Source: CAZEGV01 sp964511645 (GTDB taxonomy: Bacteria > Bacteroidota > Bacteroidia > Cytophagales > JAAEPT01). Taken from it: a DNA stretch of 20,809 nt. Made by a program: the position numbers and the translations under genes. This document shows positions 8,347 through 16,662 of the stretch, piece after piece. The stretch covers positions 1-20,809 of the forward strand of contig CAZEGV010000049.1 in NCBI GenBank assembly GCA_964511645.1, given 5' to 3'. The notes below the pieces were generated by a model. It did not search any database. It had not been told where the DNA came from and saw nothing but the letters and a program-made list of their open reading frames with translations. The number at the start of each line of letters is the position of its first letter. Within the stretch, counting starts at the first letter, position 1.

Positions 8347-8379
8347 TTGTTCCTAGTTATTCAAATAGTTGTACTTTTG
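8347..8379 (+). promoter_or_regulatory. Promoter TTG-N22-TACTTTTG for the DUF2279 gene
   Basis: TTG at 8347-8349 and TACTTTTG at 8372-8379 fit the Bacteroidota -33/-7 pattern. Only 5 bp separate the box from the ATG at 8385, so the transcript would be leaderless unless translation begins at the second in-frame ATG (8394). Confidence 0.5.
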
Positions 8380-8384
8380 ATTCT

Positions 8385-9260
8385 ATGAAAATTATGGTGT
8401 TTCTTCTTCTGTTTTTGATTCAAACAGGTATGGCTACTGCTCAAGATAGTACTGTGGTTAACAAAGCACGGCTTAAAACCGTACTATACGGTACAAGTTC
8501 GGCTTATGGAGTGGCTTTGGTTGGACTCAATGAGCTTTGGTATAAAAAAGAACCTCGTACAGGTTTTCATTTTTTTAATGATAACAACGAATGGCTACAA
8601 ATAGATAAAATAGGGCATTCGTACACGGCATATACACAAAGTTTATTAGGTATAAAATTGATGAAGTGGTCGGGCTTATCCGATAGAAAATCAGCACTTT
8701 ATGGTGGTTTGTCAGGTTTAGTTTTTCAAACTCCTATTGAGTTTTTGGATGCTTACTCTACTGCTTGGGGTTTTTCTTGGGGAGACATAGGTGCTAATGT
8801 TTTTGGTGCTGGATTGGCAACTTCTCAGCTTTATTTTTGGGGAGAAGAGCGAATTACTTTAAAGTATAGTTATAGAGCGTCTGGACTGGCTAGCCAAAGA
8901 CCAAGTGTGTTGGGAGAAAACTTAACACAAAGATTATTGAAAGATTATAATGCTCAAACTTATTGGCTATCGGTCAATCCAAGTGCGTTTATGAGTAAGG
9001 AGGCAAAGTTTCCTGTATGGCTTAATGTAGCAATGGGGTATGGGGCAAATAATTTGATTTATGCTAAACCTAAAGACAATCTTAAGATCTTGAATCTAGT
9101 GAGTAGTAGGGAATATTATCTTGCACCAGATATTAATTTCAGAAGAATTAAAACAAATAAACAAGGGTTAAAAATGTTATTTTGGTTACTTGACTTGTAT
9201 CATTTACCTCTTCCAGCATTAAAGTTTTCTAATCAAAAATTAAAATTGCTCTTCCAGTAA
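8385..9260 (+). CDS. DUF2279 family exported protein
   Basis: 291 aa. A signal peptide ends about residue 20 (VFLLLFLIQTGMATAQ). The DUF2279 core follows: F-F-N-D-N-N-E-W-L-Q-I-D-K-I-G-H (about 64-79), then Y-T-A-Y, S-G-L-V-F-Q-T-P-I-E-F-L-D-A (about 112-125) and WGFSWGDIGANVFGAG (about 128-143). The conserved D/H and E/D residues and glycine-rich helices suggest a membrane-associated barrel or helical bundle in the outer envelope. The molecular function of DUF2279 is unknown. The start at 8385 versus the ATG at 8394 is open, and both keep the signal peptide. The gene stands alone, divergent from the toxin-antitoxin unit and followed by tRNA-Leu. Confidence 0.8.
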   Translation: MKIMVFLLLFLIQTGMATAQDSTVVNKARLKTVLYGTSSAYGVALVGLNELWYKKEPRTGFHFFNDNNEWLQIDKIGHSYTAYTQSLLGIKLMKWSGLSDRKSALYGGLSGLVFQTPIEFLDAYSTAWGFSWGDIGANVFGAGLATSQLYFWGEERITLKYSYRASGLASQRPSVLGENLTQRLLKDYNAQTYWLSVNPSAFMSKEAKFPVWLNVAMGYGANNLIYAKPKDNLKILNLVSSREYYLAPDINFRRIKTNKQGLKMLFWLLDLYHLPLPALKFSNQKLKLLFQ

Positions 9261-9279
9261 TTAATACTATTGATTTTTA

Positions 9280-9287
9280 TACCTTTG
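9280..9287 (+). promoter_or_regulatory. -7 box TACCTTTG of tRNA-Leu
   Basis: TACCTTTG fits TAnnTTTG and ends 9 bp before the mature tRNA 5' end (9297). A TTA at 9261-9263 may serve as a weak -33 element. Confidence 0.5.
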
Positions 9288-9296
9288 CATCGCAAT

Positions 9297-9379
9297 ACGC
9301 ATGTGGCGGAATTGGTAGACGTGCTACCTTGAGGGGGTAGTGAGCTATGCTCGTGGAGGTTCGACTCCTCTCATGCGTA
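9297..9379 (+). tRNA. tRNA-Leu (anticodon GAG)
   Basis: 83 nt class II tRNA. The acceptor stem ACGCATG (9297-9303) pairs with CATGCGT (9372-9378), with discriminator A at 9379. The D arm has TGGCGGAATTGGTAGAC. The anticodon arm is CTACC-TTGAGGG-GGTAG with GAG at the anticodon. There is a long variable arm GAGC-TAT-GCTC and a T arm with TTCGACT. CCA is not encoded. The GAG anticodon reads CUC/CUU leucine codons. Confidence 0.97.
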
Positions 9380-9380
9380 C

Positions 9381-9416
9381 AAAGCCTTAATTACGAGAGT
9401 AGTTAAGGCTTTTTTT
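9381..9416 (+). terminator. Rho-independent terminator after tRNA-Leu
   Basis: AAAGCCTTAA (9381-9390) pairs with TTAAGGCTTT (9403-9412) and runs into a T tract ending at 9416. It overlaps the stop codon of the convergent small gene at 9415. Confidence 0.85.
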
Positions 9417-9750
9417 AGATCTCTTCGAGAATAGATTCTCCTTTTGAAAAATCTCCAGAAGTCCATTGCCAACTTTCTGTTAACCTAATTTTTCCATTAG
9501 GAAGGATTGTAGGAATTGATGTACAAATACCAGTCATTAGTATATTTTCACTGTTGATTTGGTGATATTTCATATCAATAATCCCATCCTGGCTTACTAA
9601 ACCAATTAAATGCCCTTTCTTGATTTCTCCTCCTGAGTAATCGCAAGTTAAAATGTCTCCCTCTTGTTTGTAATGAAAAATAGTATCTTTGGAGGTTTCG
9701 CCATTTGGAGTATTACTTATGGATTTGAATATTTTGTTGTTATAGTTCAT
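9415..9750 (-). CDS. Small conserved protein coupled to Fic
   Basis: 111 aa, no signal peptide or membrane segment. It is rich in beta strands and glycine turns: N-G-E-T-S-x-D-T-I-F-x-Y, Y-S-G-G-E-I-K-K-G-H-L-I-G, then I-D-M-K-Y-H-Q-I-N and W-Q-W-T-S-G-D-x-S-K-G-x-S-I-L-E-E-I. This matches a family of about 110 aa found widely in Bacteroidota and Firmicutes that is often mislabelled 'n-acetylglutamate synthase'. It has no acetyltransferase motif and its function is unknown; the repeated G-x-I strands suggest a small lipocalin-like or beta-barrel fold (inference). Its ATG overlaps the fic stop (ATGA), so the two are probably co-translated. Confidence 0.7.
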   Translation of the reverse strand: MNYNNKIFKSISNTPNGETSKDTIFHYKQEGDILTCDYSGGEIKKGHLIGLVSQDGIIDMKYHQINSENILMTGICTSIPTILPNGKIRLTESWQWTSGDFSKGESILEEI

Positions 9751-11096
9751 TGGTTTAACCTACTTCTTTTGTTTTCTCTATCAATATGCTCGTTAATATT
9801 TACTTGGTGTAAGTCAGTTTCATTTTTCACTATGTCATTGATTTCTTTTTCAGTTAATACTTCGCTATACATTTTTGTTATGCTTGTTTTCTCATTACTT
9901 CCGTTAATAGAAAAACTAGTTAATTCAAATTTGATATAGATAGATGAATAATGACTGAATTTTTGATATCCTAATTCATTTAAGGCTGTATAAGAGTATT
10001 CTAGGTTTATGGTTTGAATATTTTTTTCTAAGATTGATTTTAATTCAGATGTATCGAAATTTAAAATTTCACTAGAATAGTTTTTTTCATCTATTGAGAT
10101 TTTAAAATGATTTTTAATGTAAAGTTTTTCAAACTTACCACCTTCATCCCAGAATTTCTTAATTAATGGACTTATTGATGCGTTATAGGTATCTAGGATA
10201 ATTTCGTTACTTTTAGATATTGAAATAGGCTTTTTTCCCTCTCTTAGTTTTTGTTCTAATAGTGCAATTTCTTTATGTAAATCATTCGAGTCATCAATAG
10301 ATTCTCCCTTTGCACCTTTTATCATTAGTTCTAACGAGTGAATTAAATTCTCCCCGATATATTCTATAAATGGTGTGATTGTCCCTGCATCGGCTTGCCT
10401 TAGCACACTGTAATATCTTTCTTTATCTTCTGTTTTTATAATAACTGGGGGGTAGCCAAATGTTAATAAGATAAAATTCATTAAGATTCTTGCCATTCGT
10501 CCATTTCCGTCATCAAAAGGGTGGATCCGTATAAATTTATAGTGAAATTCTGATGCGATTAATATTGGGTTAAAATCTTTTTTTTCAATCTGATTTCTAT
10601 ACCAGTCAGTTAAATCAGTCATCAAAGCAGGGGTTTCCTCTGGTGTAGCAAACCAAAACATTTCCCCCGTTTTAGTTTCAACATGGTTAGGTGTTTTTTT
10701 ATAGTCACCTACAATTATCATTTTTTTAGATGGTTTTCCGTCAGGTGTTATTGTATCTACCTCATAAGGTTTAACTAAAATTAGTTGATGAAGTTCGCAA
10801 ATAAAGCCATTATTTATGGGTCTCTCTTGATTGATAATACTTAATACCCACTTTATAGCTTTATCATGCCCTTTAATTTCGACATAGTCTTTAAAAGGTT
10901 TCCCTTGAGCAGTAATGTTAAATAATATTAAGGCTTTTGTTTCTCCGTAGGTTAGAGAGTTTCCTTCAAGGTTATTAGAATGATAGTTCCAATCTAGTCG
11001 AAATTTATCCATGATTCTTAACTCATCATCACTAGATAGTGGTCTTAATGAGTCAAGTTCTTGTTTAAGCTGAAGTGATTGTATTATGTTTTCCAT
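9747..11096 (-). CDS. Fic-domain protein AMPylase, class II
   Basis: 449 aa. The catalytic Fic motif H-P-F-D-D-G-N-G-R is at residues 192-200, the canonical HPFx(D/E)GNGR for transferring AMP (or another nucleotide part) to a Ser/Thr/Tyr hydroxyl of a target protein. An inhibitory helix S-N-N-L-E-G (40-45) fits [S/T]xxxE[G/N] and lies N-terminal, so this is class II: Glu44 should fold back onto Arg200 and keep the enzyme mostly off. The segment LILVKPYEVDTITPDGKPSK (about 105-125) includes the flap that positions the target. A C-terminal part of about 200 aa of unknown fold follows, and it may choose the target or sense a signal. The stop overlaps the start of the small gene at 9750. Confidence 0.93.
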   Translation of the reverse strand: MENIIQSLQLKQELDSLRPLSSDDELRIMDKFRLDWNYHSNNLEGNSLTYGETKALILFNITAQGKPFKDYVEIKGHDKAIKWVLSIINQERPINNGFICELHQLILVKPYEVDTITPDGKPSKKMIIVGDYKKTPNHVETKTGEMFWFATPEETPALMTDLTDWYRNQIEKKDFNPILIASEFHYKFIRIHPFDDGNGRMARILMNFILLTFGYPPVIIKTEDKERYYSVLRQADAGTITPFIEYIGENLIHSLELMIKGAKGESIDDSNDLHKEIALLEQKLREGKKPISISKSNEIILDTYNASISPLIKKFWDEGGKFEKLYIKNHFKISIDEKNYSSEILNFDTSELKSILEKNIQTINLEYSYTALNELGYQKFSHYSSIYIKFELTSFSINGSNEKTSITKMYSEVLTEKEINDIVKNETDLHQVNINEHIDRENKRSRLNQ

Positions 11097-11109
11097 CTTC
11101 TCTGTAATG

Positions 11110-11235
11110 TTAATTGCAATAGGGATAGCAGCGGCATCCTTTTTTGTGTGTTTTTATTCTGTATTTCGATTTGAGTAATATGATATAAAAAACACAAAAA
11201 AGATATAGCGTATAGCCCGACCGAAGGGATTGCCC
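11110..11235. repeat. Degenerate extragenic palindromic repeat between fic and cinA
   Basis: A T-rich arm (11140-11160, CTTTTTTGTGTG) and an A-rich arm (about 11187-11203, ACACAAAAAAG) form an imperfect inverted repeat. The right side reads AGCCCGACC (11214-11222) followed by GAAGGGATTGCCC, echoing the GCCCGACC...AAGGGAAGCCCC edge of copies A and B. It is probably a related, partial member of the same repeat family, or it may act as a terminator between the units. Confidence 0.55.
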
Positions 11236-12482
11236 TAATTTTGATTTAACTCTTTCCTCAACAAATCTAATAAACTTATGGCTGTAATTTTAATGTTTTG
11301 TTCTCTCAGTTTATTGAGGTGCAAACATTTACTTATTGTTTGTTTTTTGTCTGCGTAAGCAATCCAAATTGTCCCTACTGGTTTTTCTTCTGTACCACCA
11401 TCTGGACCAGCTATACCAGATGTTGCTAGTCCAATGTCTGTATTTAACGTTTTTCGTACGTTTTCTGCCATTAATCTGATTGTGGTTTCGCTTACTGCTC
11501 CTTGGGTATCTAAGGTGTCTTGAGGAACATCTAAGAGTTTTATTTTAATCCCGTTGCTATATGCTATAATACTCCCTTTGTAATAGGCAGAGCTTCCTGA
11601 TATGCTAGTAAGTAGGTGAGAGAGGTATCCGCCTGTACAGCTTTCTGCGGTGGCTATGGTTAGTTTTTTATCGGTTAATAGCATTCCTACCGATTCTTGG
11701 ATAGTTACACCGTCTTCACCATAGATGTATTGTGGGATAAGTTTATAAAGTTGTGTTACTTTCGTGTCAATTTCATCTTTTAATTTTTTTTTGTCGGGGT
11801 GAGTACCTGTAATGCGAAGTCTTACCATTTTGAGGTTAGGTAGATAGGCGAGACTGAGATAGTCTGGGAGGGAATTTTCCCAATCTTCGATTATAACGGA
11901 GATATTAGATTCTGCTAAACCTATAGTGTGTATTGTCCTGTGGTAAATAGAGGGGAGGGTGTTTTCTGTTTGTATGCGAGGAAGGATGTCATTTTTCATC
12001 ATCGTTTTCATCTCAAAGGGAACTCCAGGCATTGAGATAAGGTGTTTCTTGTTTTTGGTAAACCACATTCCGCAGGCTGTACCCACTTCGTTAGGGATGA
12101 TGTCGCAGGATTTGGGATATAAAGCTTGTGAGCGAGTGTCATCATTTAATGGGATATTTTTAGCTTTATAGAAGTCTATAAGTGTTTTTAATCGGTTTTT
12201 GTCAAGTATAAGGGATGTATCAAAATATGTTGTCAATGTTTTTTTTGTGATATCATCTTTTGTTGGTCCTAGTCCGCCAGTAACAAAAGTAAAGTCACTT
12301 TCTGATAATGCTTTATCTACTTCTTTGGAGATGGCTGTTTCATCATCTGATAGTGCGGTCTTTTTGATGATGGTAATGCCTATTTTGACAAGTTCTTGTG
12401 CAATCCATTGAGAGTTGGTGTCTAGTATTTGTCCGATTAGAATTTCGTCTCCAATGGTCAAAATAGTAGCGGTTATTTTCAT
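11235..12482 (-). CDS. cinA: CinA-like NMN deamidase / competence-damage protein
   Basis: 415 aa, the full two-domain form. The N-terminal MoCF/COG1058 domain shows ILTIGDEILIGQILDTN, TGGLGPTKDD and MPGVPFEM (ADP-ribose pyrophosphatase-type in characterised members). The C-terminal CinA/PncC amidase domain shows TIATAESCTGGYLSHLL (about residues 276-292) with the catalytic Ser, and SGIAGPDGGTEEKPVGTIW (about 357-375). The protein deamidates nicotinamide mononucleotide in pyridine-nucleotide salvage. Its ATG directly abuts the stop of the subtilase gene (0 nt gap), so it is most likely the last gene of the trpS-to-cinA row. Confidence 0.96.
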   Translation of the reverse strand: MKITATILTIGDEILIGQILDTNSQWIAQELVKIGITIIKKTALSDDETAISKEVDKALSESDFTFVTGGLGPTKDDITKKTLTTYFDTSLILDKNRLKTLIDFYKAKNIPLNDDTRSQALYPKSCDIIPNEVGTACGMWFTKNKKHLISMPGVPFEMKTMMKNDILPRIQTENTLPSIYHRTIHTIGLAESNISVIIEDWENSLPDYLSLAYLPNLKMVRLRITGTHPDKKKLKDEIDTKVTQLYKLIPQYIYGEDGVTIQESVGMLLTDKKLTIATAESCTGGYLSHLLTSISGSSAYYKGSIIAYSNGIKIKLLDVPQDTLDTQGAVSETTIRLMAENVRKTLNTDIGLATSGIAGPDGGTEEKPVGTIWIAYADKKQTISKCLHLNKLREQNIKITAISLLDLLRKELNQN

Positions 12483-14372
12483 CTAATATAGTGTTAATGT
12501 TTGTCTAAAAATATTTGTGTTGTCAGATATGATTAATATATATGTTCCTGTTTTTAGGTGTTGTGGTAATGAAAAATTACTTTGTATAGTGTTGATATAT
12601 AGTAATTTACCATCTAGGCTATAAAGTGATATTTCGTGATTTTTATCATCGTTAATATAGATTTTATTACTGATTTTTGCTGGATTAGGAAAGATAATCA
12701 ATTGATTATTTGTAGATAGAGTATTTTTGGTACTGGTAATAATTGTTTTTTTGAACATTAACTTTTTGTATTGATAATCAAGGTAATTAATACTACTAAA
12801 TCCTGTTCGGATATTAGTATAAATGGTATCTGTAAATGCAGGGATAAAAATTTTACTTATATAAATGCCCGAAGTGTCTAAGGTATTAATAGGGGCAATA
12901 CTGAGGCTAGTGTCCATTACTATAGACAAAGTGTCTTTGGAAGAAATAGAAGCCACTACCACAGGTGAGTTGTGTAAGTAATTGAGGTATCGGTATGAGA
13001 TTTCTACCGTATCACCGTTTCCAATGATTTCGTTATTATATTGTATATCTACAATCCTGAGGGCAGGAGAGAGGCTGTCTAGTAATGCTTTTGTCGGGTT
13101 TAGCATTGTCCCAATTTTTTCGGTATATTTGGGATTGTACAAGGAGTCTACCCGTGTACCAGTTATGCGTAAGCGTTGGATTACCTGCTCTGCTGTAAGA
13201 CTAGGATTGTGGCTTCTGAGTAATGCGGCAGCTCCACTTACTACTGGTGTTGCTAGAGAGCTTCCCCAGTCATTGGTATAACTAGAGTCTGTAGAAGTAT
13301 TGGCGAGAGATACACGCCCTCCTAATGCGATTATATCTATATCTGTATTATAAGTAGTAAACCCCCACATTGTACTGTCTTCTAAGATTGTGGTTACTCC
13401 TAAAACATATTCGGAAGATGCTGGTTGATATTGTATCTGATTTCCTGCATTACCCCCTGCTGCCACGATAACTACATCTAAATCTACAGCTATATACCTA
13501 ATAATATTTGTTAGGATAGTTGGTAGGCTTTCTGCTTCATAACCCCAAGAGCAATTAATTACCTTAGCACCATGTTCTGCTGCGTATAGCATACCGTCAT
13601 AGCCGTGAGTGATTGAGTTTGGTGTTGCGTCTTGTACTACTTTGATTGGTAACATCATACAATTACCCCCAGTTCCAGCCATTCCTTTTCCATTGTTAGC
13701 TTCAGCACTTACAATAGAGGCTACTTCTGTACCGTGAGCGGTAGCAGGTGAGTAGGGAGTATTGTCAAAGTCAGCAATGTCCCAACCAGAGAAATTGTCT
13801 GTAATTTCTTGACCAAAATATGTATCGTCATCGTTATTAACGCCATCAATGGTGTCAGCATAATTGTGCTTAATCTTGTTTTTAAGATCTTCGTGAGTGG
13901 GTAACACACCTGTATCTACAATGCCAATTACTAGGTTGCTATCCCCTGGCTCTATATCAAAAGCACTACTAAAGTCATGGAATATAATGGGGGAGCGAGA
14001 TAAGTTAGAGAGTGGGTCGTTAGGAGTGCTCAAAGGATATGCTACGGGTACAATAGTGAAATCTTTGATGTTTGGGTGAACACTAAGCTGATATCGAATG
14101 GCTTCGGTAGATAGTTGACTCAAATAAGTAATTCGATAAATTTCTTTGAGAGGGTGGGTTTTGGTAGAAACACCTCTTTTTTGTAATAATTTATTGGTTT
14201 GTTGTGTATAAAGTGGTTTTAACTCCTTTATTTGACTGTAAGGGAGTGATAATGTGCGATTGTTTTTTTTAAAATCCTGTTTTGTTATTTTTATATAAAA
14301 ATGATAAGTGTTTTGGGTATAAGAAGTTAAACAAAACAAGGTAAATACAGTAAGTAATAATAATCTTTTCAT
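12483..14372 (-). CDS. Secreted subtilisin-like serine protease with T9SS sorting tail
   Basis: 629 aa S8 peptidase. A signal peptide covers residues 1-20 and a pro-region runs to about 140. The catalytic triad is intact: Asp153 (IVDTGV), His213 (AHGTEVA) and Ser372 (GSSLATP), with oxyanion Asn308 (GGNAGN). A middle beta region (about 430-550) precedes a C-terminal type A T9SS signal (from about 560: F-P-N-P-A, then LYSLDGKLL, LKTGTYILI, TLTLY). The T9SS signal sends the protein through the outer membrane, where it is released or anchored. The start is supported by a strong purine-rich GGAGGAG next to the ATG, rare for this phylum. Substrate unknown; it may serve nutrition or processing of surface proteins. 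Confidence 0.95.
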   Translation of the reverse strand: MKRLLLLTVFTLFCLTSYTQNTYHFYIKITKQDFKKNNRTLSLPYSQIKELKPLYTQQTNKLLQKRGVSTKTHPLKEIYRITYLSQLSTEAIRYQLSVHPNIKDFTIVPVAYPLSTPNDPLSNLSRSPIIFHDFSSAFDIEPGDSNLVIGIVDTGVLPTHEDLKNKIKHNYADTIDGVNNDDDTYFGQEITDNFSGWDIADFDNTPYSPATAHGTEVASIVSAEANNGKGMAGTGGNCMMLPIKVVQDATPNSITHGYDGMLYAAEHGAKVINCSWGYEAESLPTILTNIIRYIAVDLDVVIVAAGGNAGNQIQYQPASSEYVLGVTTILEDSTMWGFTTYNTDIDIIALGGRVSLANTSTDSSYTNDWGSSLATPVVSGAAALLRSHNPSLTAEQVIQRLRITGTRVDSLYNPKYTEKIGTMLNPTKALLDSLSPALRIVDIQYNNEIIGNGDTVEISYRYLNYLHNSPVVVASISSKDTLSIVMDTSLSIAPINTLDTSGIYISKIFIPAFTDTIYTNIRTGFSSINYLDYQYKKLMFKKTIITSTKNTLSTNNQLIIFPNPAKISNKIYINDDKNHEISLYSLDGKLLYINTIQSNFSLPQHLKTGTYILIISDNTNIFRQTLTLY

Positions 14373-14374
14373 CT

Positions 14375-14393
14375 CCTCCTATACGTATAGAGG
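14375..14393 (-). promoter_or_regulatory. Palindrome overlapping the subtilase ribosome binding site
   Basis: On the minus strand CCTCTATACGTATAGGAGG precedes AGATG. The central CTATACGTATAG (14379-14390) is a perfect 12-bp palindrome. In RNA it would form a hairpin that hides the GGAGG. It could also be a protein operator site. It lies in the only 37-nt gap of this gene row. Confidence 0.45.
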
Positions 14394-14409
14394 TTGTTTT
14401 TGTTTCCTT

Positions 14410-15879
14410 TTATTGGTTTAATTTATAGACAAAGTATTCTTCATTTTTGATGACCTTATTAAGGGTGTATCTAAAATTATCAACTATACTCCCTTCTATT
14501 CTAGTCTCTAATGTGGCATTAGCACTTACCCCTAATTGTTCAAGAAATCCATTTATCTCTCTGAGTGATTTTTCTGGACTGATTTCTACTAAAAGATAAT
14601 CGTATTCATTAGGTTTTATATTTCGGGTATCTTTATTAAGATAGCTAATTTCAAGAGTTTTCCCACTATAAAAAACAGGAACCATATTAGGATTTTCGTA
14701 TTGAGTAGGAAAGACAGCAACCTTACTAACATCGGTTTTTGTACCGATATATTTCATTACTTCTACCCGAGATTCTTTAGTGTAATATGTTGATAAATAC
14801 CCCATCATAATAATATTCACGACAAGTGAGATACGCCACATTATATTTAGCCATTTTTTAGGTTTAGGGAAGTATTGAATATAAGCCAAAGAAGCTAAAA
14901 TCATAAAATAAGGTATGAGGGTAAAGATAAACCGCTCTTGCTTGTTAGGGATAATTGAATGAACGATAAAAAAGAAAAGTACTCCTAAAGTAATTGGTAA
15001 AGTTTTTTTCCATTGTGTCCATACAAGTCCGAAAAGTAACACGCCTATTGGCGGAAGTAAGAAGATAAAACCAAATAAAACATAATCAAATACTGGACGA
15101 GTGATGTAATTATTAGCATTTTCTACATTATAAACAAAATAAAATAACAGTTTACCAAATGGTTTTGTAGTAAGTAGATAATCACCATATCCATGTACAA
15201 GTCCTACCCAAGCCAGAAACGTTATTAATGTAAGAAAAATGGCTTTGTAATCTTTTTTTTGGATAAAGAAAAACCCTAATCCTGCACTTACAAGTATGGT
15301 TTGGTAACGTATTGTAAAGGCTAAGAAAATCATAGTACCGATGAGTAATAAATTGCTAACGCTATATTTTTCAGTTTTAATAATTAACCACGTAGCGTAT
15401 AAAAGTGGTGTCATAGCAACTACTTCTATCAAGGTACGAACGCTTATAAATGGCATAAACCACATTCCTGCCAGCATCAGCCCAGACATAACAAGTGCCT
15501 TTTGGTTATAATATTCGGTAATTTTCATGCCTAAATATACTACCCATAAAGACAAAACAATGTGTAATAAACTTACTATAAACATCTTAAGAATAGGAGA
15601 GTGTAAACCTATTGCATCCATTCCTGAGAATAAGATGTAAAACATCCCAGGGTATATTATGCTTCTTCCGTTGTCATTTTTAGCATACTCATCTACTATC
15701 CAACCTGACTCGTTACTTCCTTCTACCCATTCTTGGGCTACTTCTACAATGAGGTAATGGTCATCGTGAGCATAGAAACCGTTAGAGAAAAATAAAGGAA
15801 TTAACCGTAATAATAAAGCAAGTATTAAAATTCTTTGATAAGGCTTTTCTTTAAAGTAATTCCAGATTTTTTGTAACAT
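14410..15879 (-). CDS. Integral-membrane GT-C glycosyltransferase (mannosyltransferase-like)
   Basis: 489 aa with about 10-11 hydrophobic membrane segments (the first at about 15-32, others through about 350) and a soluble C-terminal part of about 130 aa. The first large loop carries GFYAHDDHYLIVE (about 34-46); an Asp-containing first loop of this kind holds the catalytic base in GT-C enzymes (PMT, ALG/PIG families), which use lipid-phosphate sugars. The layout is nearest to the ALG9/PIG-B (GT22) or ArnT-like group, but I cannot choose. It probably adds a sugar to a lipid or protein in the inner membrane. It starts 11 nt after the ttcA stop. Confidence 0.75.
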   Translation of the reverse strand: MLQKIWNYFKEKPYQRILILALLLRLIPLFFSNGFYAHDDHYLIVEVAQEWVEGSNESGWIVDEYAKNDNGRSIIYPGMFYILFSGMDAIGLHSPILKMFIVSLLHIVLSLWVVYLGMKITEYYNQKALVMSGLMLAGMWFMPFISVRTLIEVVAMTPLLYATWLIIKTEKYSVSNLLLIGTMIFLAFTIRYQTILVSAGLGFFFIQKKDYKAIFLTLITFLAWVGLVHGYGDYLLTTKPFGKLLFYFVYNVENANNYITRPVFDYVLFGFIFLLPPIGVLLFGLVWTQWKKTLPITLGVLFFFIVHSIIPNKQERFIFTLIPYFMILASLAYIQYFPKPKKWLNIMWRISLVVNIIMMGYLSTYYTKESRVEVMKYIGTKTDVSKVAVFPTQYENPNMVPVFYSGKTLEISYLNKDTRNIKPNEYDYLLVEISPEKSLREINGFLEQLGVSANATLETRIEGSIVDNFRYTLNKVIKNEEYFVYKLNQ

Positions 15880-15890
15880 AATATTGTGTT

Positions 15891-16661
15891 TTAGATAGAT
15901 TTAAAATCATTCAAATCAGTGTCTAGCAAATGAGTAGGTGATACATTTTTAATAGAATTAAAGATGACCTCTGTACGGTCTGGATAGGTTTTCTCCCAGT
16001 CTAGTAGCATATTTTTGATGTTTTGTCTTTGCATATTTTCTTGAGAACCACATAAATTGCACGGTATTATTGGGAATTCCTTAAAATTGCTAAATTCAAT
16101 AATGTCTTTTTCTTTACAGTAAGCAAGTGGTCTAATCACAACGTGCTTAGCATCATCTGTGCGGTATTTTGGTGGCATTGTTTCTAGCTTACCGCTAAAA
16201 AACATATTCAAAAACATAGTTTCAATGATATCCTCTCGGTGATGTCCTAAGGCTATTTTCGTACAATCCAAATCTTCAGCGGCGGTGTATAAAGTTCCCC
16301 TCCTTAACCTAGAACAGAGTGTGCACATTGTCTTATTTTCGGGGGTTTTGTCAATTACTATTGAGTAAGTATCTCGGTCAATAATTCGATAATCGACATT
16401 TAATGCGTCTAAATAATCGGGTAAAATATGATCAGGGAATCCAGGTTGTTTTTGGTTAAGATTAACTGCTATAATAGTAAATTTAATTTTGTTTGTTTTT
16501 TGGATGTGTATCAAAATATCAAGCATGGTATAACTGTCCTTACCACCCGAGAGGCAAACCATTATTTTGTCTCCGTCTACAATCATTCCAAAATCATCAA
16601 TAGCAGTCCATACTGCTTTACGTAATTTTTTGGTGACTTTTATTTCTTCAAATTCAGCCAT
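15891..16661 (-). CDS. ttcA: tRNA 2-thiocytidine(32) synthetase TtcA
   Basis: 256 aa. The PP-loop ATP-binding motif SGGKDS is at residues 38-43. The Cys113-x-x-Cys116 pair (MCTLC) and the Cys201-x-x-Cys204 pair (PCNLCGSQ) bind the [4Fe-4S] cluster that carries the activated sulfur. GHHREDIIETMF (about 139-150) is the conserved TtcA helix. The enzyme adenylates C32 of certain tRNAs and replaces its oxygen with sulfur. The start ATG lies one base after the trpS stop, so the two tRNA-linked genes are likely co-transcribed. Confidence 0.95.
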   Translation of the reverse strand: MAEFEEIKVTKKLRKAVWTAIDDFGMIVDGDKIMVCLSGGKDSYTMLDILIHIQKTNKIKFTIIAVNLNQKQPGFPDHILPDYLDALNVDYRIIDRDTYSIVIDKTPENKTMCTLCSRLRRGTLYTAAEDLDCTKIALGHHREDIIETMFLNMFFSGKLETMPPKYRTDDAKHVVIRPLAYCKEKDIIEFSNFKEFPIIPCNLCGSQENMQRQNIKNMLLDWEKTYPDRTEVIFNSIKNVSPTHLLDTDLNDFKSI

Positions 16662-16662
16662 T

